Origin: Nitrospira sp.
Lineage (GTDB): Bacteria > Nitrospirota > Nitrospiria > Nitrospirales > Nitrospiraceae
DNA length: 64,000 bases
NCBI GenBank assembly: GCA_024998595.1
Contig: JACOEK010000007.1
Coordinates: 98,068 to 162,067, forward strand
Direction of reading: 5' to 3'
In this document: one piece after another, positions 52,465-60,519 of the stretch
Layout of the letters: the number at the start of each line of letters is the position of its first letter
Position numbering within the stretch: the stretch's first letter is position 1
Made by a program: the position numbers and the translations under genes
The notes under the pieces: model-generated
Seen by the model: the letters and a program-made list of their open reading frames with translations, nothing else
The model's database searches: none
Told to the model about the DNA's origin: nothing

Positions 52465-53115
52465 ATGTTGAAGGCGATTACTCAAGACCTCCAGGCGATT
52501 TTCGATCGGGATCCTGCCGCCACCAGCAGGCTCGAAGTGATTTTCACTTACGCGGGGTTTCACGCCTTGCTGGCCTACCGGCTGTCGCATTGGCTGAAAC
52601 AACGTCAAGTGCCGTTTTTGCCGCGCGCAATTTCTCAACTGGCGCGCTGGCTGACCGGAATCGAGATCCACCCGTCCGCAAAGATCGGCGATTTTTTCTT
52701 TATCGATCATGGCATGGGGGTGGTGATCGGCGAAACCGCCGAAGTCGGAGACCATGTCACTTTGTTTCAGGGTGTAACTCTCGGCGGCACGGGCAAAGAG
52801 CGCGGCAAACGCCACCCCACGCTAGGCAATCACGTGGTGGTCGGGGCGGGGGCAAAAATCCTCGGCGGAATCACCATCGGCGACAATGTGAAAATCGGCG
52901 CCAATTCCGTCGTCGTCAAATCGGTTCCTCCGAATTCGACCGTGATCGGTGTGCCGGCCAGGATCATCAAATCGCAAGGTGAGCGGCTTCCCGATGCCAC
53001 GATGGATCATACCAATATGCCCGATCCTATGGCCGATCGTTTCGCCGCGCTGGAGATGGAACTGATCGAGTTGCGAAAAAAGCTGGAAAATCCTGATACC
53101 GATAAGATTCGCTAG
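52465..53115 (+). CDS. cysE: Serine O-acetyltransferase
   Basis: First step of cysteine synthesis: acetyl-CoA plus serine to O-acetylserine. 216 aa, the short (EpsC-like) form without the long N-terminal helical domain. Left-handed beta-helix of hexapeptides: [55 protein letters not shown] split across it, with catalytic His residues in IDHG and KRHP. Follows ispF after about 40 bases. Serine binding is expected; feedback by cysteine is common in the family but not read here. Confidence 0.9.
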   Translation: MLKAITQDLQAIFDRDPAATSRLEVIFTYAGFHALLAYRLSHWLKQRQVPFLPRAISQLARWLTGIEIHPSAKIGDFFFIDHGMGVVIGETAEVGDHVTLFQGVTLGGTGKERGKRHPTLGNHVVVGAGAKILGGITIGDNVKIGANSVVVKSVPPNSTVIGVPARIIKSQGERLPDATMDHTNMPDPMADRFAALEMELIELRKKLENPDTDKIR

Positions 53116-53218
53116 TGTGCCACGAGTGCCGACCTTCCATCGTCTGTTTCTCGACTCACGATACATACTCACGCCGAAGGCGCTGGAGAAAACACGGGTG
53201 CTTGTAGTGACGGCTGAG

Positions 53219-53247
53219 CCCCGGCACGGCCTGCCACCGTGCCGGGG
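53219..53247. terminator. Hairpin between convergent cysE and psiF-type genes
   Basis: An 11-base perfect stem CCCCGGCACGG / CCGTGCCGGGG with a seven-base loop, placed between two gene ends that face each other. No clear T run on either strand, so it is a GC-rich bidirectional terminator candidate at best. Confidence 0.5.
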
Positions 53248-53256
53248 TTGCTGCGG

Positions 53257-53574
53257 CTAGTTGGACAGGCACTCCTTCATAAACTTCTTGCGTTCATCGC
53301 CGGCCAGATTTTTGGCCTTGGCATCCTTATTACAGGTCGTCATTTTGTTCTGTTGGGTCGCCCCGGCTGCAGCTTTTGCGGGCTTGGCGGAGAGACATTC
53401 TTTCATGAATGCTTTGCGCTGATCGCCTTTGCCTTCCCCGCTGAAACCCTTGGCGTCCGCATCGGCATTGCAGGTCTTCATTTTGTTCTGTTGTGCTCCC
53501 GCGTAGCTGAGCTGCGGGGTGACGAGCACGGCTGCCAACGCGATCGAGGACATGACTGCGCAGAGATGTTTCAT
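53257..53574 (-). CDS. PsiF-repeat secreted protein
   Basis: 105-aa protein with a signal peptide (about residues 1-25, ending QLSYAGA) and two PsiF repeats, each with the pattern QQNKM-x-TCN-x-DAxAK and KxFMKECLS. Each repeat has two Cys (TCN, ECL) that may form a disulfide. PsiF was named from phosphate-starvation induction in E. coli but its function is unknown. A good ribosome site (aggaga) precedes the ATG. Last of a minus-strand run after truA. Confidence 0.85.
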   Translation of the reverse strand: MKHLCAVMSSIALAAVLVTPQLSYAGAQQNKMKTCNADADAKGFSGEGKGDQRKAFMKECLSAKPAKAAAGATQQNKMTTCNKDAKAKNLAGDERKKFMKECLSN

Positions 53575-53655
53575 GGGAGTCTCCTGTTAAGGTGAACGGG
53601 GGGTGTCGGCGGAACTATAACAAAAATCGCCGATCCTGTCTCACGGGAGAGTCCC

Positions 53656-54417
53656 CTAAGTGGCAGGGGGTATGGATCCAAGGTCATAGTCGACCCTGAC
53701 GAGATACAACCCATGAGCCGGCGCCGTTCTGCCTGCTGCGGGACGTGAACGGGCCGTGAGTACGGTCGGCATATCGGAAGCCGGTCTTTTCCCTCGCCCC
53801 ACCTCCACCAGCGTTCCAACCAGCGTGCGCACCATCTGTTTAAGGAAACGGTCGGCGTAGAAGGAGCAGACAATCAGATCGCCCTGGCGGCGGAGTTCCG
53901 ACTGCAGCAGACGACAGTGCGGATTTTTATTGTCGGTCGGCGCGGTTTGAAACGAGGAAAAATCGTGCGAGCCGAGCAGGGAGGCGGCCGCTTCGCTCAT
54001 GGCGTCGATGTTGAGGGGTTTGTATACGGTCCAGGCTCGTGCCCGAAGCAGAGCCGCCCGTTCGGACCGGTTCAGGATATGGTATTCGTAGAGCTTTCCG
54101 GTGGCCGAATATCGCGCATGAAAATGATCCGGTACTTCATCAACCGATAGGGCGCTGATGTCGGAGGGTAGATGGGCATTCAAGGCACGAAGCCACTCGC
54201 GTGGCAAAAGTCTGCGCTCGGTTTTAAAGCTCGCGACCTGCCCGAGGGCATGCACTCCGGCATCCGTGCGTCCTGCCCCGACAATCGTGAGCCGCATCTG
54301 GGCGATTGCCGCAAGCGCATCTTCGACCGCAGCCTGGACGGTCGTCGCGTTCAGTTGGCGCTGCCAGCCTGAGTAGTGTGTTCCATCGTACTCGAGGACG
54401 AGTTTGAAAGTGGTCAT
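53656..54417 (-). CDS. truA: tRNA pseudouridine(38-40) synthase
   Basis: 253 aa. Isomerises uridines 38 to 40 in the anticodon arm of tRNA. Seen: FKLVLEYDGTHYSGWQRQ at the N-terminus, IVGAGRTDAGVHALGQVASF with the catalytic Asp, and RSERAALLRARAWTVYKPL and FLKQMVRTLVGTLVEVGRG near the C-terminus. Transcribed toward the PsiF gene, downstream of the amidase gene. Confidence 0.95.
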   Translation of the reverse strand: MTTFKLVLEYDGTHYSGWQRQLNATTVQAAVEDALAAIAQMRLTIVGAGRTDAGVHALGQVASFKTERRLLPREWLRALNAHLPSDISALSVDEVPDHFHARYSATGKLYEYHILNRSERAALLRARAWTVYKPLNIDAMSEAAASLLGSHDFSSFQTAPTDNKNPHCRLLQSELRRQGDLIVCSFYADRFLKQMVRTLVGTLVEVGRGKRPASDMPTVLTARSRPAAGRTAPAHGLYLVRVDYDLGSIPPAT

Positions 54418-54464
54418 AATGTGAAAGCGAAAAACAGAACTCTAGCCCAAGAGGGAGGTGGCTG

Positions 54465-55793
54465 TCATCGGGGCGGATTGGTGCGGAGATATGTTTTGAC
54501 TCCTTCGAAAATCGATTCCGCAATATGCGCCAGGAACGGCTGCGTCCGCATCTGTTCCTCTTCCGCCGGATTCGACATGAAGGCAATTTCAGCGAGGATG
54601 CTGGGCATGGTGGTGAACCGGAGGACGTAAAACGGAGCCGTCTTCACGCCATGGTCGATGGTGCTATACCGTCCATTGAGGTTGGTGACCATCGCCTGCT
54701 TGGCGGTCCAGGCCAGCTCGAGAGAATGTTCGATCTTCTTGGTGGTCAGCAGATCCGCGACGAGATATTCCCATCCTACCCCGGTGTTGTTCAGCGGGGT
54801 GCCGTTTTCCCGTGCGGCGACTTCCAGCGCGCGCTGATCTTTCGCTTCCCCGAAATGGTAGATCTCGAGGCCGCGAACCCCCTTATGCGGGTGCGAGTTG
54901 ACGTGAATGGACACGAACAGGTCGGCGTCCTTGCCATTGGCAAACTTCGCGCGATCCTCCAACTCGATGAAGGCATCCCGGTCGCGGGTCATGAGGACAC
55001 GGGTATTGGGCAGGGTGCCGAGCAGGTCCTTCAGCAACAGCGCGACTTTCAGCGTCACTTCTTTTTCCGTCGTCCCGTGTTGCCCGATGGTGCCGGGGTC
55101 TTTGCCCCCATGCCCGGGATCGATCACGATCGTCTGGACCGGACTTGCCGGCTTTGGCGCGACCGGACGCACCGGCTCGGTGACTGTGGGGCTTGGAATA
55201 GTCGGCGGAGTCGGGAGCGCCACGATTGGGGCAGACGGCGACGTGGTTGAGGTCTCACCGATTTGCCGGATTTGATCTTTGGATTTGTGATAGATGTCGA
55301 TCACGAGGCGATCAGGATTGTCCAACGAGAAGGCTTTGTACTTCGATCCCTGAGTGCGCGCCAGGGTAATGGTGACGACCCGCGGGCGACTTTGCGTAAT
55401 GTGAAACGATTGGGGGATCGTGCCGCCCGAGACACGCTGCCGGGAGGACTTTCCCAGAATAGCATTAGTGATTTCTATGACGACTCGATCGGGGTTTCGC
55501 AAGGAGGTTTCGGCGAAAGAGGCCTTATGATTCAGGTCGAGCACCAGACGTGTGCCGTCGGGAGTGGACCAGGTGCGAAGGTCGCGAACGATGATCGGAT
55601 AACGCGACGAGTTCCCTGCAGCTTGTCTGATGAGGAGCGAGTGAGGGGATGCTGCGTTGCCGGCCAGCTGAGGAAGCTCCGGCCAGGATGGTTCGGAGGG
55701 TATCTCAACGTTCGCAAGAGCGATCGTACCTGAGAGGAGCCATGCTACGGTCAGTAGAAGGCAGTTGCGGAGCAGGGAGGTTACCTGGTGCAC
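54465..55793 (-). CDS. N-acetylmuramoyl-L-alanine amidase with AMIN domain (AmiC-type)
   Basis: Zinc amidase cutting the peptide off peptidoglycan, active in the periplasm during daughter-cell separation. About 442 aa from GTG 55793, which follows ggag with good spacing and begins the signal peptide (VTSLLRNCLLLTVAWLLSGTIALA); an ATG at 55820 is possible. AMIN domain about residues 60-150 (IVRDLRTWSTPDGTRLVLDL); a Pro-rich linker; Amidase_3 about 215-440 with TIVIDPGHGGKDPGT (His), TEKEVTLKVALLL (Glu), DLFVSIHVNSHP (His) and SILAEIAFMSNPAEE (Glu). The AMIN domain targets it to the septum. Confidence 0.92.
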   Translation of the reverse strand: MHQVTSLLRNCLLLTVAWLLSGTIALANVEIPSEPSWPELPQLAGNAASPHSLLIRQAAGNSSRYPIIVRDLRTWSTPDGTRLVLDLNHKASFAETSLRNPDRVVIEITNAILGKSSRQRVSGGTIPQSFHITQSRPRVVTITLARTQGSKYKAFSLDNPDRLVIDIYHKSKDQIRQIGETSTTSPSAPIVALPTPPTIPSPTVTEPVRPVAPKPASPVQTIVIDPGHGGKDPGTIGQHGTTEKEVTLKVALLLKDLLGTLPNTRVLMTRDRDAFIELEDRAKFANGKDADLFVSIHVNSHPHKGVRGLEIYHFGEAKDQRALEVAARENGTPLNNTGVGWEYLVADLLTTKKIEHSLELAWTAKQAMVTNLNGRYSTIDHGVKTAPFYVLRFTTMPSILAEIAFMSNPAEEEQMRTQPFLAHIAESIFEGVKTYLRTNPPR

Positions 55794-55883
55794 GAGCGGA
55801 CACTCCTCGTTGAGAGGCATCTAGGCGTTTTCTCAGATGTTTATGGTATTGTCAACAAAAGCTCTGAAACTGGGTAATTGTAG

Positions 55884-56417
55884 ATGGCGACACATCTTCT
55901 TGTCGATGGATATAACCTCGTCGGGAGCGCGGGCATGGCAGGTCCGGCCGGTTCCGGCCGTCTCGAAGCCGCGCGCGATGGCCTTCTTCAGACCTTATCC
56001 CGGTATCGTCAGTGCAAAGGCCATGCGATCACCGTGGTGTTCGACGGGTGGCAGGGAGGCCTGGGGGCGGAACATCGGGAATTTCAGTCCGGCGTCGAGG
56101 TTGTGTATTCAAAACGAGGCGAGCGCGCCGACCAGGTGATTCAGCGTCTTGCGCGATTGTATGGCAAGGATTGCACGGTGGTGTCTTCGGATCACGAAGT
56201 GGTTAATTCGGCGAGGGCCGCCGGAGCATTCGTCATTGGAGCGCCTGAGTTCCGCGCTAAACTCCAAGACAGGCCTTCGCCGTCGCCGAACATGGCATTC
56301 AAAGAATTGGACCGGGGTGAGGCCGAGGTGGTGAAACGGTCAAAGGACAAGGGCGGCAATCCCCGTAAACTCCCCAAGTCGCAGCGCAAACGAAACCAGC
56401 ACCTTAAGGAATTTTGA
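55884..56417 (+). CDS. NYN-domain protein (YacP/Rae1-like)
   Basis: 177-aa PIN/NYN-like RNase-fold protein. Seen: THLLVDGYNLVGS with the first metal-binding Asp, ITVVFDGWQGGL, KRGERADQVIQRLA (acidic), and CTVVSSDHEVVNSARAAGA. The C-terminus is highly basic (PRKLPKSQRKRNQHLKEF), suggesting RNA contact. Related to Bacillus Rae1/YacP, a ribosome-associated endoribonuclease; activity here is inferred. Its last 14 bases overlap the end of tatD on the other strand. Confidence 0.85.
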   Translation: MATHLLVDGYNLVGSAGMAGPAGSGRLEAARDGLLQTLSRYRQCKGHAITVVFDGWQGGLGAEHREFQSGVEVVYSKRGERADQVIQRLARLYGKDCTVVSSDHEVVNSARAAGAFVIGAPEFRAKLQDRPSPSPNMAFKELDRGEAEVVKRSKDKGGNPRKLPKSQRKRNQHLKEF

Positions 56418-57183
56418 ACAGGCGGCGCGCGTTTTCGCTCGTAAGCCGTCCGACGTCATCCGCCGTCATGGCGTTGCCGTTGGAGGTGATTGTCGCCAAC
56501 GTTTCGGCGACATGTTTCACATAGGCCGGTTCGTTGCGTTTCCCGCGATGGGGAATCGGCGTGAGGTACGGGCAATCGGTTTCGATGAGTAGCCGGTCGG
56601 CCGGCACGGTCCTGGCAATCTCCCGCAACATGGTCGCATTCTGGAACGTCAGAATGCCGGAAAACGACAGGTAGAATCCCAATTCCAGCGCATCCTTCGC
56701 CAGCCAGGCGTCTCCGGAAAAGCAGTGAAAGACCCCGCCGATCTCTGACGCCCGCTCTTCCTTCAAGAGACGGATGGTATCGTCCTGCGCCTCGCGCGTG
56801 TGGATGATGACTGGAAGCTTCAGCTCACGAGCCAATTGAATCTGTTCGCGAAAGCGCTGGCGCTGCAACTCCGGGTCCGAATGGTTGTAGTGGTAGTCGA
56901 GCCCGATTTCTCCATAGGCCACAACCTTCTTGTCGCGTGCCAGTGTCCGGAACGCATCGTACCAATCGTCCGTGATGTGTTTGACTTCGTGGGGATGTAC
57001 ACCGATCGAGGCATAGACGAAGGAATATTGGTTGGCGAGCGCGACCGCCGATTGGCTGGTCGCAAGGTCGCAGCCGATGGTGATCATCGATGCTACGCCT
57101 GCCTCGCGCGCCCTGGCGATCATGGCCTCGCGGTCGGACGCGTACCGCGCATCGTCGAGATGGGTATGGGTATCGATCAGCAT
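56404..57183 (-). CDS. tatD: TatD-family metal-dependent hydrolase
   Basis: 259-aa TIM-barrel metalloenzyme; family members are 3'-5' exonucleases or deoxyribonucleases. Seen: MLIDTHTHLDD with two metal-binding His residues, MITIGCD, SIGVHPHEVKHI, VVAYGEIGLDYHY (metal Glu), VIIHTREAQDDT, VFHCFSGD, LLIETDCPYLTP (metal Asp). Start ATG 57183 is the usual family start with aggatg upstream; ATG 57246 would add 21 residues. Divergent from the Fur-family regulator, so their promoters are back to back in about 115 bases. Confidence 0.94.
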   Translation of the reverse strand: MLIDTHTHLDDARYASDREAMIARAREAGVASMITIGCDLATSQSAVALANQYSFVYASIGVHPHEVKHITDDWYDAFRTLARDKKVVAYGEIGLDYHYNHSDPELQRQRFREQIQLARELKLPVIIHTREAQDDTIRLLKEERASEIGGVFHCFSGDAWLAKDALELGFYLSFSGILTFQNATMLREIARTVPADRLLIETDCPYLTPIPHRGKRNEPAYVKHVAETLATITSNGNAMTADDVGRLTSENARRLFKIP

Positions 57184-57239
57184 GGGGCGCATCCTAACAT
57201 GGTTGTGGATGGACTGACGAGAGTGTGAATACAGGTTGC

Positions 57240-57268
57240 TTGACAAGTCTTCGCAATGAATGTTAAAT
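57240..57268 (+). promoter_or_regulatory. Promoter of the Fur-family regulator gene
   Basis: Perfect -35 TTGACA at 57240-57245, a 17-base spacer, and TTAAAT at 57263-57268 (four of six to consensus). Predicted start near 57275, some 24 bases before the ATG at 57299. The -10 lies inside the dyad at 57261-57285, so a bound regulator would block it. Confidence 0.65.
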
Positions 57269-57285
57269 GCGAATCACTTGCAACA
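57261..57285 (+). promoter_or_regulatory. Candidate Zur/Fur operator (autoregulation)
   Basis: 25-base imperfect dyad with outer arms TGTT and AACA and symmetric core GCGAATCAC, where GA and TC mirror each other around the centre. It overlaps the -10 and the expected start site of the regulator promoter, the position for repression. Fur-family proteins bind AT-rich dyads of this size; assignment to Zur rests on the downstream genes. Confidence 0.55.
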
Positions 57286-57298
57286 AGGAATGTGTGTG

Positions 57299-57715
57299 AT
57301 GGCAGATTCAATCATCGACAGTCTGAAAGCCGGCGGGAAAAAGCTCACGAAGCCCAGGCAAGCGATTTTAGCCATCCTGGAATCGAACGCGCTTCCAGTC
57401 ACGGCGGCCGAGGTGCACGCACGATTGAAGAAGGCCCGTGCGCCCATGGATCTTGCCACCGTGTACCGCAATCTGACCATGCTCCAGGAATTGGGCCTCG
57501 TCGATCCAGTGGGGTTGCGCGAGGGGCAGATGCGCTATGAGGTGCGGCATGGCCGTGAGCACCATCATCATATTCAGTGTCGCGGGTGTGGTCGGATCGT
57601 CGATCTCATGTTGTGCCCGCTCAAGAAACTCACGCAACTTGTCGAGTCCCAAACCAAGTTTGCGGTAGAAGGCCATTCCCTGGAATTTTTCGGCTGGTGT
57701 CCGCAATGTCGATGA
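57299..57715 (+). CDS. zur: Fur-family metalloregulator, probably Zur
   Basis: 138-aa winged-helix dimer. DNA-binding part: LTKPRQAILAILESNALPVTAAEVHARL and DLATVYRNLTMLQELGLV (recognition helix). Metal sites: REHHHHIQCRGCGRIVDL with His cluster and a structural C-x2-C, and a C-terminal CPQC completing the Cys4 zinc. ATG 57299 follows aaggaatg; ATG 57290 is also possible. Fur, PerR and Zur cannot be separated by these motifs alone; the following COG0523 genes and all3515-like gene point to zinc. It probably represses its own promoter and the downstream run. It overlaps the next small gene as ATGA. Confidence 0.75.
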   Translation: MADSIIDSLKAGGKKLTKPRQAILAILESNALPVTAAEVHARLKKARAPMDLATVYRNLTMLQELGLVDPVGLREGQMRYEVRHGREHHHHIQCRGCGRIVDLMLCPLKKLTQLVESQTKFAVEGHSLEFFGWCPQCR

Positions 57716-58011
57716 TTGATCTTTCGACGGCCGGGAAGCGATGGGCTCTAGCAGCCCTGTATGTCCTGCTGGTGTTCACCCTCCAGCCGCTGCTGCTCGA
57801 CCATACATTTGCGGCCGGCTCCTCGCATGAACATTCAGACCGGGATGCTTGTGCCTGGCTGGACCACGCGGCGAGCGCCGGCTTGCACTCCAGCGCGCCT
57901 CCACTGTCGCTGGTGCAGGTTATCACATCCGTCTCATTCGTCTATACGACTCCGTACCGCTCCATCGCTCAATCTCGCGTCTCCGTACGCGGTCCTCCAA
58001 TCCTTCTCTAA
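57712..58011 (+). CDS. Small His-rich membrane-anchored protein
   Basis: 99-aa protein starting at ATGA overlap with the regulator gene (an ATG at 57706 is alternative). One hydrophobic segment (KRWALAALYVLLVFTLQPLLL) then HTFAAGSSHEHSDRDACAWLDHAASAGLHSS, a His- and Cys-bearing stretch (five His, one Cys) suited to metal binding, and a hydrophobic tail ending RGPPILL, as in some DUF2946-like small proteins. Coupling with a metalloregulator suggests periplasmic zinc binding; no family I can name with confidence. Confidence 0.6.
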   Translation: MIDLSTAGKRWALAALYVLLVFTLQPLLLDHTFAAGSSHEHSDRDACAWLDHAASAGLHSSAPPLSLVQVITSVSFVYTTPYRSIAQSRVSVRGPPILL

Positions 58012-58118
58012 CAATCGTATCGTTCTACTAATGGTCCCCTTCACGCGTCTTGTGCAGGGGAAGACCGGGTAGCGGCCTGTTCGCGCCTCCTGTGGAGCAG
58101 GCGCTCAAGGGGTTGGGT

Positions 58119-58139
58119 TGTTCTTCGCCCGGAAGAACA
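58119..58139 (+). promoter_or_regulatory. Perfect inverted repeat upstream of the first COG0523 gene
   Basis: Arms TGTTCTTC and GAAGAACA around the five-base loop GCCCG, 79 bases before the ATG at 58218. Its outer bases TGTT...AACA match those of the dyad at the regulator promoter, but it is shorter and GC-rich in the middle. It may be an operator or a leader hairpin; no clear promoter hexamers sit beside it. Confidence 0.35.
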
Positions 58140-58217
58140 CGTTCCGGTCTTCTCCTGCAGAAGATGCGCGTGTCGCGCGGCATCGCTTGTGGGTTCTCAT
58201 TCATTGGAGGTGAGTAT

Positions 58218-59189
58218 ATGGCTACCGACCTGATGGCGCCCGTCCCCGTAACGGTTCTGACGGGCTTTCTGGGGGCAGGAAAAACAACGTTGCTGAATCG
58301 GATCCTGACGACCGAGCACGGTAAGCGTGTGGCGGTCATCGTCAATGAGTTCGGGGAAGTGGGCATCGACAATCAACTGGTGATCGGCGCGGATGAAGAG
58401 ATCTTCGAGATGAATAACGGCTGCATCTGCTGCACCGTGCGGGGCGATTTGATCCGCATCATCGGCAATCTGCTCAAGCGGAAAGACCGGTTCGACTACA
58501 TGGTCATCGAGACGACGGGGCTAGCGGACCCCGCGCCGGTGGCGCAGACATTTTTTGTCGACGATGAGATGAAGCGGCGGCTGTTGCTCGACGGGATCGT
58601 CACCGTCGTCGACTCGAAACATATTTGGGAACACCTCGATACAAGTCCGGAAGCCAAGGAGCAGATCGCGTTCGCCGACGTGATCCTGCTCAACAAGATC
58701 GACCTGGTGCCGCCTGCCAAGGTGGACCGGCTCGAGGCCCGGATCAGGGCGATCAACGTCATGGCGAAGATTCACCGGACGAAGGATGCGCAGGTGGAGA
58801 TCAACCGGTTGTTGAACATCGGGGCGTTCGATCTGAGCCGTAAGTTGGACATCGATCCAAATTTTCTCGGCGAAGAGGCGCATCAGCACGATCCCAGCGT
58901 GTTTTCGGTGGCCCTGGTCGAGAACGGCGTGGTTGATGAGGGCAAGGTGAACGACTGGTTTCGCGAGGTGCTCTCCACGATGGGAACGAAGATCTACCGA
59001 ATGAAGGGCATTCTGAACGTCGAGGGGCGCGACCATCGGTTCGTCTTTCAGGGGGTTCACATGTTGTTCGACGGCAAAGCGGACCGCGCCTGGAAGAGCG
59101 GGGAGACCCGCAACAACCAACTTGTGTTTATCGGGAAAGACCTCGACCGCGCGGCGCTGAGGAAAGGATTTCGGTCATGCCTCGTCTAG
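58218..59189 (+). CDS. COG0523 (CobW/ZigA-like) GTPase metallochaperone 1
   Basis: 323-aa G3E P-loop GTPase. Seen: [19 protein letters not shown] (P-loop, 16-24), the metal-binding CICC at 69-72 ([13 protein letters not shown]), [18 protein letters not shown] (Walker B and Glu), LNKIDLV (base specificity) and a C-terminal CobW_C domain ([19 protein letters not shown]). Such proteins insert zinc into client enzymes under zinc limitation or cobalt in B12 synthesis. A strong ribosome site (ggaggtga) precedes ATG 58218. Heads an overlapping operon; its end overlaps the WD40 gene by 13 bases. Confidence 0.9.
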   Translation: MATDLMAPVPVTVLTGFLGAGKTTLLNRILTTEHGKRVAVIVNEFGEVGIDNQLVIGADEEIFEMNNGCICCTVRGDLIRIIGNLLKRKDRFDYMVIETTGLADPAPVAQTFFVDDEMKRRLLLDGIVTVVDSKHIWEHLDTSPEAKEQIAFADVILLNKIDLVPPAKVDRLEARIRAINVMAKIHRTKDAQVEINRLLNIGAFDLSRKLDIDPNFLGEEAHQHDPSVFSVALVENGVVDEGKVNDWFREVLSTMGTKIYRMKGILNVEGRDHRFVFQGVHMLFDGKADRAWKSGETRNNQLVFIGKDLDRAALRKGFRSCLV

Positions 59190-60244
59190 CCAAGTCGAAG
59201 TCGCTCATCACGTTGGGCTCGGTGGGGTCTGCCGTTCTCGGCGATTACATCAACCGGGTGGCCTTCTCTGCGGATGGCACCGGGTTGGCGGCTTGTTCCG
59301 CATCGGGACAGGTTTCGATGTGGAAGGTGCCTTCGTTGCAACTGATCGGCGATCTCAGAGGACACGACCAGTCGGCCCTCACGCTCGCCTGGCATCCGAG
59401 CCGGAGCGAGTTGGCGACGGGTGGGCAGGACGGCGTCGTCCGACTCTGGGGCCTCGATTCCGTCGTGGAACGAGCTGTGCTTCCCGTGGCAGAGCGCGGC
59501 TCGTGGGTCGAACATCTGGTCTGGTCTGCGGACGGACATTTTCTGGCGGCCTCGGCAGGGAGGATCCTCCGAATCTGGAGCGTTGACGCGGCGAGCGCCC
59601 CGCAGCTGGCAGCGGAGGTGCCGGCGCACAAAACGACGGTGTCGGCACTGTCCTGGATGCCGAATGGGGGCGGTGTGATTTCCTCCTGCTATGGAGGGGC
59701 CTGGCTCTGGAATGTGGGGACGGACAAACCGGTGCGGCCATTCCCGTACGACGGCGCGCTGCTGTCCATCGCGGTCAATCCGTCCGGCGAGTATCTGGCC
59801 TCGGGAAATCTCGACGGCTCAGTTCACCTGTTTCGTACGGAGAATGAGCAGAATTGGCACATGTCGGGCTATCCGATGAAGGTGACCTCGGTCAGGTTCG
59901 ACCATAACGGGCTCAATTTGTTTACGGCCTCGGGTCCGGCTCTCGTCTCCTGGAACATGAAAAAATTTGAAGGCACCGGCGGCCGCCTGTTCAAGGGACA
60001 CCTGGGGTGGATTCAAGAGATTGCGTGTCATCCCAACCGGGCGCTCGTCGCGACGGTCGGTGAAGACGGCCTCTTATGCATCTGGGAACTGCAGACTGCA
60101 AAGCCGATACTCAGCCAGGAAGTGAACAAGTCGGGCGGTCTGTCCTCGGTCGACTGGAGTCCCCAAGGCATATGGCTGGCGACCGGTACGAACGACGGCG
60201 TGGTCTCGTTGTTCTCCGTGGAAGACATCGGGGGGCGGGCATGA
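59177..60244 (+). CDS. WD40-repeat beta-propeller protein
   Basis: 355 aa, probably one seven-bladed propeller: repeats end in patterns such as [58 protein letters not shown] and GVVSLFSVE, and include [14 protein letters not shown]. No signal peptide and no enzymatic motif, so a cytoplasmic scaffold. It lies between two COG0523 GTPase genes and overlaps both of its immediate neighbours, suggesting that it organises a complex with them. This is inference from gene order. Confidence 0.85.
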   Translation: MPRLAKSKSLITLGSVGSAVLGDYINRVAFSADGTGLAACSASGQVSMWKVPSLQLIGDLRGHDQSALTLAWHPSRSELATGGQDGVVRLWGLDSVVERAVLPVAERGSWVEHLVWSADGHFLAASAGRILRIWSVDAASAPQLAAEVPAHKTTVSALSWMPNGGGVISSCYGGAWLWNVGTDKPVRPFPYDGALLSIAVNPSGEYLASGNLDGSVHLFRTENEQNWHMSGYPMKVTSVRFDHNGLNLFTASGPALVSWNMKKFEGTGGRLFKGHLGWIQEIACHPNRALVATVGEDGLLCIWELQTAKPILSQEVNKSGGLSSVDWSPQGIWLATGTNDGVVSLFSVEDIGGRA

Positions 60245-60519
60245 ACCTGTTCGGCGGGCGCCGCACTATCGCTCCGGATCGGGCGGAGCGCATCAAGGCC
60301 TGGGCTCGCGGGCTGTGGGCACTGTCCGATGAGACCACCGTGATGGTGACGGAGTTGGAGTGCCGGGAGCTGGGATGCCCGCCGATCGAAACCGTCATCG
60401 TGGTCCTTCAAGGGCCGGGCCGAACGACACAATACAAGATCCACAAGGCGGCCAGCGACGTCTCTCAAGCGGATGTTGAGGCGTTGGCGGCGGGAGAGGA
60501 GCCCCATCATGCCCACTAA
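60241..60519 (+). CDS. 92-aa conserved hypothetical protein
   Basis: Starts at ATGA overlap with the WD40 gene. Core segment ALSDETTVMVTELECRELGCPPIETVIVVL has a C-x4-GCPP motif and is followed by TTQYKIHKAAS and a His-bearing tail HHAH. The two Cys and terminal His could bind metal. I recall similar short proteins encoded beside metallochaperones and dehydrogenases, but do not know a function. Its 3' end overlaps the second COG0523 gene by 11 bases. Confidence 0.65.
   Translation: MNLFGGRRTIAPDRAERIKAWARGLWALSDETTVMVTELECRELGCPPIETVIVVLQGPGRTTQYKIHKAASDVSQADVEALAAGEEPHHAH

Noticed and set aside
53116..53218. Possible small RNA gene in the cysE-psiF gap
   Set aside because: No promoter and no fold other than the terminal hairpin.
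58010..58024. AACnAT...ATnGTT dyad at the end of the small His-rich gene
   Set aside because: Only a weak 15-base match, overlapping a stop codon, and unlike the stronger dyad at 57261; could be chance.
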